A DNA stretch of 64,000 nt, from NCBI RefSeq assembly GCF_000507145.1, contig NZ_AYTO01000041.1:248001-312000 (forward strand), in the 5' to 3' direction. Each line of letters begins with the position of its first letter. Position 1 is the stretch's first letter. The stretch is from Bacillus tequilensis KCTC 13622 (GTDB taxonomy: Bacteria > Bacillota > Bacilli > Bacillales > Bacillaceae). Shown here piece by piece: positions 30,111 to 40,705 of the stretch. Made by a program: the position numbers and the translations under genes. Below the pieces are notes generated by a model. It had not been told where the DNA came from. It saw nothing but the letters and a program-made list of their open reading frames with translations, and did not search any database.

Positions 30111-31085
30111 TTATAACCACACCTCGATGTAAATTCCTAAAACGGCAAGCAAAAGTCCCGCAGCCCAAAATGTCACGACTACTCTCCATTCAGACCAGCC
30201 GACAAGCTCATAGTGGTGATGAAGCGGACTCATTTTAAAGATTCGTTTACCCGTCGTTTTAAAGCTGATAACCTGCAGAATAACGGATAGTGTCTCGATA
30301 ACGAATACACCGCCGATGATAACCAGCAGGATTTCTAATTTCGTTAAAATCGCAATGGTAACGATAGCTCCTCCCAATGCAAGTGATCCCGTATCTCCCA
30401 TAAAGACTTTGGCCGGATGAGCATTAAATACAAGGAAGCCAAGCACTGCGCCGACAACTGCAACTGAGAAAATCGCTACGTCATATTGGGACTGATTCCA
30501 TGCCAGGATGGCAAAGGCGCCAAAAGCAATCGCAGCCGTACCCGATAATAAACCGTCAAGGCCGTCAGTCAGGTTAACCGCGTTTGATCCTCCGACAAGC
30601 ATAAAGAGCACAAGGATAAAGTAAGCCCAGCCAAGATCAAATGATAAATCAGTTCCAGGTACGCGAATATCCGTCGCGAAATTGTAGTAATGATACACGG
30701 CATAAAATACAACCGCAATGATAATTTGTCCGATTAGCTTTTGCTTTGACGTCAATCCAAGGTTGCGCTTCATGACGACCTTGATGTAATCATCTAAAAA
30801 GCCAAGCAGACCGTAGCCGAGTGTAACAAACAGAAGCAGCACCATTTCCGGGCTTATTTCTGAAAACTTCTGTGTCATCACAATTGTTGTCACAATGATA
30901 GAAAGTATGATCATAACCCCGCCCATTGTCGGCGTCCCTGATTTTTTTTGATGTGATTTCGGTCCTTCTTCTCTAATACTTTGGCCGAATTTTAATCTTC
31001 TTAAAAACGGAATAAGAATCGGAGAGAGCAGAACACTAATTAAAAACCCCATTAAAATTGTAAATAGAATGACTTGCTCAAGCAT
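30111..31085 (-). CDS. mraY: Phospho-MurNAc-pentapeptide translocase MraY
   Basis: Integral membrane enzyme transferring phospho-MurNAc-pentapeptide to undecaprenyl phosphate to form lipid I. 324 residues, ten predicted transmembrane segments. Catalytic aspartates are in [10 protein letters not shown] (about 93-102) and NLTDGLDGL (about 172-180); Mg/nucleotide region [12 protein letters not shown] (about 227-238) and C-terminal SPLHHHYE are conserved. Lies between murE and murD. Confidence 0.97.
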   Translation of the reverse strand: MLEQVILFTILMGFLISVLLSPILIPFLRRLKFGQSIREEGPKSHQKKSGTPTMGGVMIILSIIVTTIVMTQKFSEISPEMVLLLFVTLGYGLLGFLDDYIKVVMKRNLGLTSKQKLIGQIIIAVVFYAVYHYYNFATDIRVPGTDLSFDLGWAYFILVLFMLVGGSNAVNLTDGLDGLLSGTAAIAFGAFAILAWNQSQYDVAIFSVAVVGAVLGFLVFNAHPAKVFMGDTGSLALGGAIVTIAILTKLEILLVIIGGVFVIETLSVILQVISFKTTGKRIFKMSPLHHHYELVGWSEWRVVVTFWAAGLLLAVLGIYIEVWL

Positions 31086-31196
31086 TGTCCTTTTCTCCTC
31101 CTGTTTCTTTCAAACGACATACGTAGTTATCATATTCATGATTTTTTTCCATATGAAAAATCTTTTCGAGCTCCATTATTCAATAACATCTCTTTC

Positions 31197-32681
31197 CTAT
31201 GAATTCGTCTTATTTTTATTGAGTTCGACAATGGCTCTCGCCGCCACCTCAGCATCATCAAAATCGAACGTTTTGTTTCCGATCTGCTGATAGGTTTCAT
31301 GCCCTTTTCCGGCTATGAGGACAACGTCGCCTTTTTTAGCATTGGCAATCGCGAAAAAGATCGCCTGCTCGCGGTTTGCGATGCTGTGGTAGTATGCGTT
31401 CACTACTCCAGCTTCCATATCTCTTAAAATCGCGCGAGGATCTTCGCTTCTCGGGTTATCTGAAGTGAAAATCGGCTCGTCAGCGAGCTCTACAGCGATT
31501 TTAGCCATTTTAGGGCGCTTCGTCTTGTCTCTGTCTCCCCCGCAGCCGACAACGACGAAAAGTTTTCCTTCCGTCATGTCTCTGCAAGTGTTCAGCACAT
31601 TTTCAAGGCTGTCCGGCGTGTGCGCGTAATCTACAATGACCGGAAACTCCTGCTGCTGATTGACCAATTCAAATCGGCCTCTTACGCCATGCAATTCTTC
31701 AACAGCTTCAGTGATAATTTCAAACGGGACGCCTGCTGCAATACATGTTGCGACCGCTGCCAGCACGTTATACACGTTAAATTGTCCGACGAGCGACATC
31801 GTAATGTGCTTAGTGCCTTTGTTTGTCACAAGATCAAAGCTTGTGCCCTGTGCAGTGATCGTGATGTTCTTCGCCATCACATCAGCGTTGTTTTTAATTC
31901 CGTATGTAGAGATATGCGCTGCTGTTACCTTTTCAAAATAAGCGCTCGCCTCATCGTCAGCGTTCAGCACGGCACGCTTTGGATGTTCATGGTTGAAAGC
32001 TCCGCCAAGCTGAGAAAAGAGCAGGCTTTTTGCATGTCGGTACTCATCCATCGTTTTATGATAGTCCAGATGGTCCTGCGTTAAATTCGTAAACACGGCA
32101 ATATCGTAATCGCAGCCATGAACCCGTCCTAAAGACAAAGCGTGAGAAGAAACTTCCATGATGGCAGTGTCTACATGCTTGTCATTCATTTTCTTAAACG
32201 TTTTCTGCAGCGTGACGCTTTCAGGCGTTGTGTTTTTAACAGGAAGTGTTTCATCGCCGATTTTCATGTACATAGTGCCGATTAAACCTGTTCGTTTTCC
32301 CGCTTTTTTCAGAATCTCATCGACCATGTGGGTCGTTGATGTTTTGCCGTTTGTGCCTGTGATTCCGATCAGCTGAAGCTTCTTTGTCGGCTGTCCGTAA
32401 AACGCATCAGACAAAACGCTGAGCGCACGCAGAGACTGGCGGACAATAATGACAGGCACATCCACATCGAGCTCTCTTTCTGCCACAATAGCCGCTGCGC
32501 CGCTTTCTACTGCTTTTTGGGCAAAATCATGGCCATCCACCGTATACCCTTTTACACATACAAAAAGACTCCCTTTCTTTACTTCCCTGGAGTCCATCTC
32601 AATTGAAGTTATGTCAGGGTCTTGTGTGTCGTTTACAGAAGGTTCGGTTGTTAAGTATGTAAGCAGCTTTGTAAGTTTCAT
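31197..32681 (-). CDS. murE: UDP-MurNAc-tripeptide synthetase MurE (meso-DAP adding)
   Basis: Mur ligase that adds meso-diaminopimelate to UDP-MurNAc-L-Ala-D-Glu. 494 residues. P-loop [13 protein letters not shown] (about 107-119), conserved MEVSSHAL and [10 protein letters not shown], and the substrate-selecting DNPR motif in [15 protein letters not shown], whose DNPR form indicates meso-DAP and not lysine. Preceded by about 175 bp that include the spoVD terminator. Confidence 0.97.
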   Translation of the reverse strand: MKLTKLLTYLTTEPSVNDTQDPDITSIEMDSREVKKGSLFVCVKGYTVDGHDFAQKAVESGAAAIVAERELDVDVPVIIVRQSLRALSVLSDAFYGQPTKKLQLIGITGTNGKTSTTHMVDEILKKAGKRTGLIGTMYMKIGDETLPVKNTTPESVTLQKTFKKMNDKHVDTAIMEVSSHALSLGRVHGCDYDIAVFTNLTQDHLDYHKTMDEYRHAKSLLFSQLGGAFNHEHPKRAVLNADDEASAYFEKVTAAHISTYGIKNNADVMAKNITITAQGTSFDLVTNKGTKHITMSLVGQFNVYNVLAAVATCIAAGVPFEIITEAVEELHGVRGRFELVNQQQEFPVIVDYAHTPDSLENVLNTCRDMTEGKLFVVVGCGGDRDKTKRPKMAKIAVELADEPIFTSDNPRSEDPRAILRDMEAGVVNAYYHSIANREQAIFFAIANAKKGDVVLIAGKGHETYQQIGNKTFDFDDAEVAARAIVELNKNKTNS

Positions 32682-32835
32682 CGTATCAAACCTCTCAACA
32701 TTCTAATTCGTTCTCTTTATCATTGAAGTCACGTCAAATGAAGTGATAATGATTTTAAGCATACAGTTCATATTTTAGCGTAAATAAAAGGATACATCCA
32801 GCTAATCTTGAAAGATATCAGCATTTTTTCTGCAA

Positions 32836-32870
32836 TAAAAGAATAGGCAGCCCAAATCAATCGGCTGCCT
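32836..32870 (-). terminator. Terminator at the end of spoVD
   Basis: Stem AGGCAGCC / GGCTGCCT at 32845-32870, overlapping the last codons of spoVD (stop at 32857-32859), followed on the minus strand by TATTCTTTTATT. Confidence 0.7.
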
Positions 32871-34797
32871 CCTTTTCATCTTCTTCAGTCAAATAAACGC
32901 GTATCTTTGAGCCCTCTTTTACTTTTGTTCCGGCAGCTGGCGATTGTTTTACGATTTTGCTTCCTTTCCCGGAAGCATCGACATTAAGATTCACCAAAAG
33001 TGACTCAAGATCTGAGACAGACATCCCTACAACATTCGGAACTTCTATTGTTTTTGTGTCGTTCCATTGATATTTTTTCTCGATTTGGTTTTTCCGAGGC
33101 TTCACACCAAGCTCCGGCAGGCTGTCTCTCATAATATTCCCGACAATAGGCGCTGCAACGGTTCCGCCAAATTGAATCGTGCCTTTCGGGTTATCCACCG
33201 CAACATAGACGACAAGACTAGGATCGTCAGCAGGCGCGAAACCGATAAATGATACAATGTGGTTGTTTTCGAGATATTTCCCGTCTTTAACTTTTTGTGC
33301 AGTTCCCGTCTTTCCGCCGACACGATACCCTTCAACAAATGCGTTGCGGCCGGTGCCTTCTGCGACGACGCTTTCTAGTGCATAACGGATTTGTTTAGAT
33401 GTTTCCTCAGAAATGACTTGTTTCTTAGCGATCGGTGATTGTTTTTTGACTGTTTTTTTCGTTACAGGGTCGATCCATTCCTTTGCAATATAAGGTGTGT
33501 AAAGCGTCCCTCCGTTTACTGCGGCGGATACGGCTGTAACCTGCTGAATCGGCGTGACAGATACCCCCTGCCCGAAAGCCGTAGTCGCTTGCTCGACCGG
33601 ACCTACTCTGTCAAGCGGGAATAAGATTCCTGTCCCCTCGCCTTGCAGATCAATTCCTGTTTTTTGGCCGAAACCAAAACCTTTGATATATTTGAAAAGC
33701 TTATCCTTCCCTAAACGCTCGCCCAATTCCACAAACCCCGGGTTGCAGGAATTCTGCACAACTTCTAGATACGTCTGCATTCCGTGTCCGCCTCTTTTCC
33801 AGCACCGCAGCCTCGCTCCGTCCACTTCCGCGTGCCCTTTATCATAAAATTGATCACGTTTTAAATTTACTTTTTGTTCTTCAAGGGCTGCTGCCAGTGT
33901 AATAATTTTAAATGTAGATCCAGGCTCATACGTGCTCCACACCGGCAGATTCCGATTGTAGACAGACGGATCGACTGATTGATAATCAGCCGGGTCAAAG
34001 TCAGGCCTGCTTGCCATTCCCAATATTTCTCCGTTTTTCGGATTCATGGCCACAGCAATCATACCGTCCGGATGATATTTGGCCTCAGCGTTATCAAGCT
34101 CTCTTTCCAGTATCGTCTGAACTTTTGAATCGACCGTCAGCTTCATATCAAGCCCATCCTTAGGCGGCGTGTAGTCATCCGCTTCATCAGGCATTTTCTT
34201 CCCCTTGGCATCTGTATAAAACTTAACAGAGCCCTTTTCTCCTTTTAGATCATCGTCGTAATAGGCTTCAAGTCCAAGGAGCCCTTGGTTGTCAATGCCG
34301 GCAAATCCAAGCACATGAGATAAAAAGCTGCCGAACGGGTAATGGCGGATACTGTCCTCCGCAACATACACACCTTTTAAATCCAGCGCTTTGATTTCTT
34401 TCGCCTTCTCATTGGAAATTTTTCTTCCTTCCGGCGTTATCTTTTCGATTGACGCTTTTTTTGTCACATGCTTATATACTTTTTCTTCTGACATGTTTAA
34501 AACCGCCGCAAGCTGCTTGCTCGTTTTCATCGGATTCTGAACTTGGCGCGGCACGACGAATACGGTCGGCGCGCTTTTGTTTGTTGCAAGCTTTACGCCG
34601 TTCCGATCCAGAATTTCGCCTCTCTCCGGCTCAAACGGCAGGTTCCTGCTCCAGGAATCTTTCGCCAGCGAAGTCAGTTTCTCACCCATCACAAACTGAA
34701 CATACCCCAGCCTTGTATCAATGATCAGAAACACGATCACGCCAAAAAGCAAAACAAATAATAAACGTTTTCTAACCGTTACATTCGAGACGCGCAA
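32857..34797 (-). CDS. spoVD: Sporulation-specific class B penicillin-binding protein SpoVD
   Basis: Transpeptidase required for spore cortex synthesis, partner of SpoVE. 646 residues: N-terminal membrane anchor (about 11-28), PBP dimerisation domain (about 55-205), and transpeptidase domain with active-site S294 in STFK, SCN motif (NSCNPG) and KTGTA box, then one C-terminal PASTA domain (EVPNVVGMSVSDLESLLVNL...). TTG 34797 is 9 bases from AAGGAG and preferred over GTG 34809, which is fused to the SD. Expected sigma-E controlled; candidate promoter at 34829-34858. Confidence 0.95.
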   Translation of the reverse strand: MRVSNVTVRKRLLFVLLFGVIVFLIIDTRLGYVQFVMGEKLTSLAKDSWSRNLPFEPERGEILDRNGVKLATNKSAPTVFVVPRQVQNPMKTSKQLAAVLNMSEEKVYKHVTKKASIEKITPEGRKISNEKAKEIKALDLKGVYVAEDSIRHYPFGSFLSHVLGFAGIDNQGLLGLEAYYDDDLKGEKGSVKFYTDAKGKKMPDEADDYTPPKDGLDMKLTVDSKVQTILERELDNAEAKYHPDGMIAVAMNPKNGEILGMASRPDFDPADYQSVDPSVYNRNLPVWSTYEPGSTFKIITLAAALEEQKVNLKRDQFYDKGHAEVDGARLRCWKRGGHGMQTYLEVVQNSCNPGFVELGERLGKDKLFKYIKGFGFGQKTGIDLQGEGTGILFPLDRVGPVEQATTAFGQGVSVTPIQQVTAVSAAVNGGTLYTPYIAKEWIDPVTKKTVKKQSPIAKKQVISEETSKQIRYALESVVAEGTGRNAFVEGYRVGGKTGTAQKVKDGKYLENNHIVSFIGFAPADDPSLVVYVAVDNPKGTIQFGGTVAAPIVGNIMRDSLPELGVKPRKNQIEKKYQWNDTKTIEVPNVVGMSVSDLESLLVNLNVDASGKGSKIVKQSPAAGTKVKEGSKIRVYLTEEDEKEAAD

Positions 34798-34828
34798 GAG
34801 ACCGTTCACTCCTTATTTAGGCTTGTTT

Positions 34829-34858
34829 CATTTTATGCCTGTCATTGGACAGGTAGAA
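34829..34858 (-). promoter_or_regulatory. Candidate sigma-E promoter of spoVD, with overlapping palindrome
   Basis: Minus strand -10-like CATAAAAT (34829-34836) about 15 bp behind a weak -35 (TTCTAC). The spacer holds a perfect palindrome CCTGTC-4-GACAGG (34838-34853). Sigma-E use is known for spoVD; exact positions are my inference. Confidence 0.4.
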
Positions 34859-34878
34859 CGATGCTCCTCTGAAGGCAT

Positions 34879-34911
34879 AAAAAAAGAAAGCCTGCATATC
34901 GCAAGCTTTCT
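34879..34911 (-). terminator. Terminator of pbpB
   Basis: Minus strand stem of about 12 bp (AAGAAAGC...GCTTTCTT arms) followed by a T run at 34879-34885, just after the pbpB stop at 34914. Confidence 0.85.
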
Positions 34912-34913
34912 TT

Positions 34914-37064
34914 TTAATCAGGATTTTTAAACTTAACCTTGATTACGGTTTTGTCTTTTATTTCTTTGTCTTTCTTTACGCTTTGACTGACAGCGTAGCC
35001 TTGTCCGCTTACTTCGATATGAATTCCCGCCAGCTCGCCGTACTGAAGAACCTCTCTTCTCGACCAGCCTGTCATATCAGGCATTTTGATTTTGCCGCCC
35101 GTTTTCAGGAAAACCTTCTGATTGGTGAGAACTTCCTCATCCGCTTTCGGATACTGCTCTTTTACAGCGATATCACTGCCGATGACGATCGGTGTGAGAT
35201 TCTCTTCTTTTGCTTTCTTTTGGGCATTGACAATGGTTTGATCTGTTAAATCAGGCATCGTCTGCGCTTTTGTTTCTTCCTTATCTGAATCAGTTTTTTC
35301 AGTTGGTTCAATGTTCAGGTAATGCAGGCTGTTTTTCATTGTCGGGTTAAAGATTTCAGATACTGGTTCTGAACTGCTTTGTCCCGCCTTTAACTGCGGC
35401 TGCTGTACTGCGACATAAATTAAAAGCTCAGGATTATCCTTTGGCGCCATTCCCATAAACGAGAAGATATAGTTATCTGTTCCGTCTAAATATCCGCCTT
35501 TACCTGCTATTTGCGCAGTACCGGTTTTCCCGGCAACATCAAAACCTTCGATTTTATAGGCTTGACCTGTTCCGATCTTCGATGTAACGACTTCTCCCAA
35601 TATATCCCGCACCTTTTTCGCCGTGCTTGCAGATATTGGAGTTCCGGCTGATTCCGGCTTATTTTGATAGACGGTTTTATCTTTATCGGGATCAACGATA
35701 TGGTCAATGACATAAGGTTTCATCATTTTGCCGTCATTCGCAATTGCCGTTGCGGCCTGAAGCTGCTGGATCGGTGTGACTGCAGACGCTTGGCCATATG
35801 CGGTTGACGCCTTATCAAATTCATATTTAAAGTTGATTTTACTGGAGACTTCTCCAGGCAAATCAATACCTGTTTTTTGATAAAAATTGAATTTGTGTAA
35901 ATATTGATTGAGGCGGTCGTAACCCAGCTTTCCTTTCGCCAGTTTCGCAAATGCGACATTTGACGATCTTAAGACACCGTCATGATAGGTTGTCGGCCCC
36001 CAGCCTACACCGTTATTGTGATCCTTAACAGGCTCCCCGCCAACTTCAAACGTACCTGATTTATATTTTTCATTCGCAGGAAACGCGTTTTCCTGCATCG
36101 CGGCAGCGAGTGTAAAAATCTTCATCGTTGATCCGGGTTCATACGCATATGAAATCAAATCATTATAGTAGTTTGTCACATCGCGTTTGTTCGGATCAAA
36201 GCTTGGGCGCTGCCCCATAGCAAGCACTTTTCCTGTTTTCGGATCGACGACTGCGGCCATGATTTTTTTCGGTTTATACTTTTTCGCCACTTTTGTCATG
36301 CTGTCTTCCAAAAAGGTTTGAATTTTCTGGTCAATGGTTAAATATACTTTGTCACCATTTTTTGGCGCTGTAATTTTATTTTTGCTGTTCGGGAGCTCCC
36401 AGCCGGATTTGTCGCTTTCATATGTCACATATCCGTCCCGCTCCTTCAAATACTTATCCAGCACTTTTTCTAATCCCATCGCGCCGGAAATTTCATTTGT
36501 TTTTTGGTCAACCTCGGCATAGCCGATTAAATTGGATGCGAAAATACCGTTTGGATAGTACCGTTTCGTATCCCGTAAAAATGAAATGCCCGGGAGTTTC
36601 AGCTTTTCGATTTTTTGCTTTTGTGCATACGTAATATCCCGGCCCGCTGAGCCGAACTCAACTTGTTTTACATCCTTATTTAAGATATCAAGGATATCGG
36701 CCTTGTCCATGTTTATCACTTTAGACAATGCTTCCGCTGTTTTTTCTTTGTTTTTGACATGCTGAGGATGCTTTTGATCAGTGGTCATTTTTTTATCGAG
36801 AATCGCGATCAGCTTATACGTCGCCGTATCCTCTGCAATCACTTTTCCTTTTCGATCTAAAATCGAGCCGCGGCTTGCTTCGATGGTCCGTTTCTTTTCA
36901 TGCTGCTCTGTCGCTTTTGTCGCAAGCACTTCGCCGTCCACTTTTCCGGTTATTTGAATATATGCCATTCTCCCAAGGATGACAAAGAAAAAGAGAGCGA
37001 AACAAATACTTAGAATCGCCGCTCCTCTATTCATAAATTTATTCTTTTTTGGCATTTGAATCAT
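34914..37064 (-). CDS. pbpB: Septal class B penicillin-binding protein PBP2B
   Basis: Essential divisome transpeptidase (FtsI/PBP3 equivalent), partner of FtsW/FtsL/DivIC. 716 residues: cytoplasmic tip, membrane anchor (about 13-35), pedestal domain, transpeptidase domain with active-site S312 (GSTMK), SSN motif (RSSNVAF) and KTGTA (near 502), and two C-terminal PASTA repeats. ATG 37064 overlaps the ftsL stop (ATGA). In B. subtilis the transpeptidase function of PBP2B is dispensable while the protein is essential; not visible here. Confidence 0.97.
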   Translation of the reverse strand: MIQMPKKNKFMNRGAAILSICFALFFFVILGRMAYIQITGKVDGEVLATKATEQHEKKRTIEASRGSILDRKGKVIAEDTATYKLIAILDKKMTTDQKHPQHVKNKEKTAEALSKVINMDKADILDILNKDVKQVEFGSAGRDITYAQKQKIEKLKLPGISFLRDTKRYYPNGIFASNLIGYAEVDQKTNEISGAMGLEKVLDKYLKERDGYVTYESDKSGWELPNSKNKITAPKNGDKVYLTIDQKIQTFLEDSMTKVAKKYKPKKIMAAVVDPKTGKVLAMGQRPSFDPNKRDVTNYYNDLISYAYEPGSTMKIFTLAAAMQENAFPANEKYKSGTFEVGGEPVKDHNNGVGWGPTTYHDGVLRSSNVAFAKLAKGKLGYDRLNQYLHKFNFYQKTGIDLPGEVSSKINFKYEFDKASTAYGQASAVTPIQQLQAATAIANDGKMMKPYVIDHIVDPDKDKTVYQNKPESAGTPISASTAKKVRDILGEVVTSKIGTGQAYKIEGFDVAGKTGTAQIAGKGGYLDGTDNYIFSFMGMAPKDNPELLIYVAVQQPQLKAGQSSSEPVSEIFNPTMKNSLHYLNIEPTEKTDSDKEETKAQTMPDLTDQTIVNAQKKAKEENLTPIVIGSDIAVKEQYPKADEEVLTNQKVFLKTGGKIKMPDMTGWSRREVLQYGELAGIHIEVSGQGYAVSQSVKKDKEIKDKTVIKVKFKNPD

Positions 37065-37414
37065 TCCTGTATGTTTTTCACTTTTTTATCTTTTAAATTC
37101 AAGCCCTTCTTTTTCGCAATGTCCATCATGCGCTGCGGTTTGCTTAAATCAGCAACGGTTTTTTCGAGGTCACCAATTTGCTTGTTTTCGGATGAAATTT
37201 GCTCTTCAAGCTTTTGCACCTCAATATTGGTCTGATATGCCGCATACGCCTTTGATACGATCAAAAGCGATACGCTGAGCACCGCCGCAGCAAAGAGGAC
37301 AAGGAGCACTTTTTCTCCGAGAGTAATGGAAGCCCTTTTCTTGACAATCACTTTTTTCTCAGGACTGATCGCATGCCGCTGCTGTTTCTCTGGTTGGTAA
37401 GCTAAATTGCTCAT
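37061..37414 (-). CDS. ftsL: Divisome protein FtsL
   Basis: Small bitopic division protein of 117 residues: basic cytoplasmic N-terminus (about 1-34), one transmembrane helix (about 35-55), extracytoplasmic leucine-zipper coiled coil (about 60-105). FtsL pairs with DivIC and is a short-lived, rate-limiting divisome component in B. subtilis. Overlaps pbpB by four bases. SD AGGAGG lies about 10 bases from ATG 37414. Confidence 0.93.
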   Translation of the reverse strand: MSNLAYQPEKQQRHAISPEKKVIVKKRASITLGEKVLLVLFAAAVLSVSLLIVSKAYAAYQTNIEVQKLEEQISSENKQIGDLEKTVADLSKPQRMMDIAKKKGLNLKDKKVKNIQE

Positions 37415-37453
37415 AGGCTGATGACCTCCTTTTAAATATTCGTTCGCGTTTTG

Positions 37454-38389
37454 TTATTTTCTTTTTTCGGCAATCCGAAGCTTCGCAGAACGAGCCCGGT
37501 TGTTTTCTTCAAGCTCTTCTTGAGATGCAGTAATCGGTTTTCGTGTGATGAGCTTCAGCTCCGGCTCAAACTCTTCCGGTATGACTGGAAGACCCGGAGG
37601 AAGTTCCGGAAGTGACGATTTTTCTTTAAAAGTAGTTTTGCAAATTCTGTCTTCAAGCGAGTGGAAGGTAATGACTGATACCCTTCCCCCTGGCTTCAGA
37701 ACCTCAATTGCCTGCTCCAATGCCTCTTCAAACACCTTAAGTTCATCGTTCACGGCAATTCTGATTGCCTGAAACACGCGTTTAGCGGGATGTCCGCCGC
37801 TCCTTCTGGCCGGAGCGGGAATCGCGTCTTTTATTAGATCGACCAGTTGGCCCGTAGTTTGAATAGGAGATTTGATTCTTGCCTCCTCAATTTTTCTGGC
37901 GATCTGTTTGCTGAATTTCTCTTCGCCGTATTTAAAGAAGATACGGACGAGATCCTCATAGCGCCACTCATTCACGACTTCTTTCGCCGTAAGCGTGGCC
38001 GACTGGTCCATCCTCATGTCCAACGGTGCGTCATGATGGTAACTGAATCCGCGTTCCGGTGTATCCAGCTGCGGAGAAGACACCCCTAAGTCAAATAAAA
38101 CACCGTCTACTTCTGTAATGCCTTGTTCATTCAAACATTCTTTTAAATACCTGAAATTGCTTTTCATCAGAATGAGCTGCCCTTTGTAATCGGACAGCGT
38201 TTCTTTCGCATGCTGTAATGCAGTATCATCTTGGTCAAAAGCGATTAAACGCCCCTTCTCGGATAACTGCTGCAATAAATATGTACTGTGCCCGGCTCCG
38301 CCGAGTGTGCAGTCTACATATGTACCGTCCGGTTTAATATTGAGCCCGTCTACGGTTTCACGAAGAAGTACTGTCTTGTGTTGAAACAT
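37454..38389 (-). CDS. rsmH: 16S rRNA m4C1402 methyltransferase RsmH (MraW)
   Basis: SAM-dependent methyltransferase that N4-methylates C1402 of 16S rRNA in the ribosomal P site. 311 residues. SAM-binding motif [12 protein letters not shown] (25-36), [11 protein letters not shown] (about 99-109), [16 protein letters not shown] and FHSLEDR near the C-terminus are the family signatures. Start ATG 38389 yields MFQHKTVLL, the family N-terminus. Second gene of the mraZ-dcw operon. Confidence 0.96.
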   Translation of the reverse strand: MFQHKTVLLRETVDGLNIKPDGTYVDCTLGGAGHSTYLLQQLSEKGRLIAFDQDDTALQHAKETLSDYKGQLILMKSNFRYLKECLNEQGITEVDGVLFDLGVSSPQLDTPERGFSYHHDAPLDMRMDQSATLTAKEVVNEWRYEDLVRIFFKYGEEKFSKQIARKIEEARIKSPIQTTGQLVDLIKDAIPAPARRSGGHPAKRVFQAIRIAVNDELKVFEEALEQAIEVLKPGGRVSVITFHSLEDRICKTTFKEKSSLPELPPGLPVIPEEFEPELKLITRKPITASQEELEENNRARSAKLRIAEKRK

Positions 38390-38458
38390 AATGTGTTGGT
38401 CCCACCTTTTATCAGGATGAATTGAAATTGTTTTTAGAGTGTTATACACGAAGAATCA

Positions 38459-38890
38459 TTATATATCAAACCCAATCATGTTTTCAGCAATTTCAGCAAA
38501 TGAATCTTCTTGCTCTTCTGTGTATTGTTCCCAAATTACTTTACTCCACAATTCAATTCGATTAGAAACCCCGATAACAACACATTCTTTTTCCAGTTTG
38601 GCGTAATTCAATAGAGATGATGCGATATTTACCCTGCCTTGCTTGTCCAGTTCGCATTCAGTAGCCCCTGAAAAGAAGAAACGGGTAAACGCACGCGCAT
38701 CTTTTTTAGTGAGAGGAAGAGCTTTTAGTTTCTCTTCAATTTGTTTCCATTCGTGCATAGGGTAGCCGAAGAGACATTGGTCAAGGCCTCTGGTCAGCAC
38801 AAACTGCTCACCAAGTCCATCTCTGAATTTAGCGGGTACGATCATGCGGCCCTTCGCATCGATGGTATGCTGATATTCACCCATAAACAT
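38459..38890 (-). CDS. mraZ: Transcriptional regulator MraZ
   Basis: AbrB/SpoVT-fold DNA-binding protein that binds repeats upstream of its own gene and controls the dcw operon. 143 residues holding two tandem half-domains; conserved [13 protein letters not shown] (10-22) and [12 protein letters not shown] (about 84-95) are the duplicated signatures. Start ATG 38890 yields [14 protein letters not shown]. Repeats GTGG, in a 10-bp phase, lie just upstream at 38902-38946, so autoregulation is likely. Confidence 0.95.
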   Translation of the reverse strand: MFMGEYQHTIDAKGRMIVPAKFRDGLGEQFVLTRGLDQCLFGYPMHEWKQIEEKLKALPLTKKDARAFTRFFFSGATECELDKQGRVNIASSLLNYAKLEKECVVIGVSNRIELWSKVIWEQYTEEQEDSFAEIAENMIGFDI

Positions 38891-38901
38891 GATCTCTTGC
38901 C

Positions 38902-38946
38902 CCACTTTCTCTCCTTGACTCACCACTATCCACCACTTCTCTCCAC
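38902..38946 (-). promoter_or_regulatory. Phased GTGG repeats, likely MraZ operator
   Basis: Minus strand GTGG at 38943-38946, 38933-38936, 38923-38926 (exact 10-bp steps) and a fourth at 38902-38905 (21 bp further). In other bacteria MraZ recognises short G-rich direct repeats spaced one helical turn upstream of mraZ. Confidence 0.65.
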
Positions 38947-38971
38947 AAATTCATTTTACACTGTTTACCCA

Positions 38972-39000
38972 TAAAAAAAAACCCTGAACTATTCAGGGTT
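38972..39000 (-). terminator. Terminator of bshC
   Basis: Minus strand stem AACCCTGAA / TTCAGGGTT (38980-39000) followed by at least seven T. Separates bshC from the mraZ promoter region. Confidence 0.87.
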
Positions 39001-39015
39001 CTTTAAAACTTTATT

Positions 39016-40635
39016 TCAAAGTTTGACAACTTGGTGTTGATTTTGAAAAGAAAATGGCAGATTCTTGAATGATGTGAAGAATTTTGGACCATATCTGTTC
39101 AAGTAATACATAATATTCCAAATTCGTTCTTGCGGAGCAAGGAGCGGCCTAATGCTATTTTGGACTCTCTCATAATCCTTCAGGACATAGCCTTCTTTTT
39201 CTTCAATTCGCTTTGTCACCGTACGCTCTAAAAATTGAAGCTGATCCTGAATAAAAGCGGCATTCTTCAAGAGTAAAGGCTCCAAGCTTTGATCAACCTT
39301 TAATGCCTCTTGCCGAACCGTTTTGTGAATCGTTTCAATTTGGCTCTTCGCCTGATCCATCACCTCGGTAAACTCTTCCGGGATCTGGCGCTCAAAGTAT
39401 GTCTCTCTTTGATTCTCCGTTCCGCGTTCTATAGCATCTTGTAATGAGATATTCCGTTCCAGCAATTTTTTCTCAATATGGCGTTCAAGTATCGTAATGT
39501 TCAGCCTCGGCATCACAGGCGGCATTTTAAAGCCCATCACAGCAAAAGCCTGTTTGAGCTCACCCCAATAATTGATTTCTCCGGGCCCCGCAATAAATGC
39601 TAAAGTCGGAATGAGGTACTCCTGCATTAACGGTCTCGTGACAACATTGTTGCTGAAGCGCTCCGGTTTTTCTTCCATGTGTGTAAAAAGTTCATCAGGC
39701 GTCCATTCGAGATTAAGCTCATTGATGACAAAACGGCCGTTGTCTTTTTCAATTAAAAAGCGCTCTTCTTCATATTCATAAAACAGATTCGCCTGCTCTT
39801 TTCCGGACTCGATAATCGGTTTGTAGCCTGCTTCACGCATAAGAGCCTGCTGATCTGAAACAGCGCTGGCGAGTTTATCATTTTCCCGGAGAATCTTTTG
39901 GAACATGGCCGTTTCCAGCTTTTTAATTCCCGGATCTCCAGAATTTAATAAAACTAACCCCTCCTCTTGGAACAGATCCGCGACCAGCAGTTCAAAGAAG
40001 TCGGTGAACGTCACAGATTCCCTTAAACATCGCTTTACATTGTCTAGTAATGAATTCGTGTGGTCTGTTTCTTCAAAAGCGGCAAATACATCATCTATCC
40101 ATGCGGCACATTTTTCCTGATCAAGCGATGTGCTCGCTGCCGAAGACTTCTTCCAGTAAGACTGAGGCAGCTTTTTTTTCACAGGCCCATTCTCTTCAGA
40201 TGTATGGATAAAATTAATCTCATCCAAATCGTGGTCTTCTCCGGCCACCCAGAAGATCGGTACGACGGGCACTTGCAGTTGCTTTTCTTGTTCCTTTGCT
40301 AACACAATGATTGAAATGATTTTATGTATGGTGTATAGCGGCCCTGTTAAAAGTCCCGCCTGCTGTCCGCCGACAACAGCGGCACTTGACGGGTCCTTCA
40401 GCTTCTCAATAGCAGACTGCATCGCATTTGATCCGAATTTGTTATGGTAAGAGGATAAGTACGCCGCCAATTCCTCTCTTGCGAAAAACCGAGAAGACAA
40501 GTCTTGCAGTCTTTCGCGCCACATGTCCTTATGATGAATGCTGTAATCAAAAAAAGAAGACATTTCTTCTTTGCCATCTATATAGTGCTGTACAAACACA
40601 TTTTGATTTTTGATGGAAAGTTCAGTTAGCTGCAT
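39016..40635 (-). CDS. bshC: Bacillithiol synthase (cysteine-adding enzyme) BshC
   Basis: Adds cysteine to glucosaminyl-malate to finish bacillithiol, the main low-molecular-weight thiol of Bacillus. 539 residues. Family marks: VVGGQQAGLLTGPLYTIHKI (about 87-106), FWVAGEDHDLDEIN (about 128-141), AFIAGPGEINYW (about 353-364) and a long coiled-coil region near 390-470. Located between panE and mraZ, the standard Bacillus position (formerly YllA). Ends with its own terminator. Confidence 0.95.
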   Translation of the reverse strand: MQLTELSIKNQNVFVQHYIDGKEEMSSFFDYSIHHKDMWRERLQDLSSRFFAREELAAYLSSYHNKFGSNAMQSAIEKLKDPSSAAVVGGQQAGLLTGPLYTIHKIISIIVLAKEQEKQLQVPVVPIFWVAGEDHDLDEINFIHTSEENGPVKKKLPQSYWKKSSAASTSLDQEKCAAWIDDVFAAFEETDHTNSLLDNVKRCLRESVTFTDFFELLVADLFQEEGLVLLNSGDPGIKKLETAMFQKILRENDKLASAVSDQQALMREAGYKPIIESGKEQANLFYEYEEERFLIEKDNGRFVINELNLEWTPDELFTHMEEKPERFSNNVVTRPLMQEYLIPTLAFIAGPGEINYWGELKQAFAVMGFKMPPVMPRLNITILERHIEKKLLERNISLQDAIERGTENQRETYFERQIPEEFTEVMDQAKSQIETIHKTVRQEALKVDQSLEPLLLKNAAFIQDQLQFLERTVTKRIEEKEGYVLKDYERVQNSIRPLLAPQERIWNIMYYLNRYGPKFFTSFKNLPFSFQNQHQVVKL

Positions 40636-40705
40636 CTTCTAGAACTTCCTTTCTCCAATAAATAGTTAGTGATCCGAAATGAGTATAGCATGTTACAGAA
40701 AAAGC

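Noticed and set aside
31620-32084. 154-codon plus-strand ORF
   Set aside because: Antisense to murE; Cys-rich nonsense composition.
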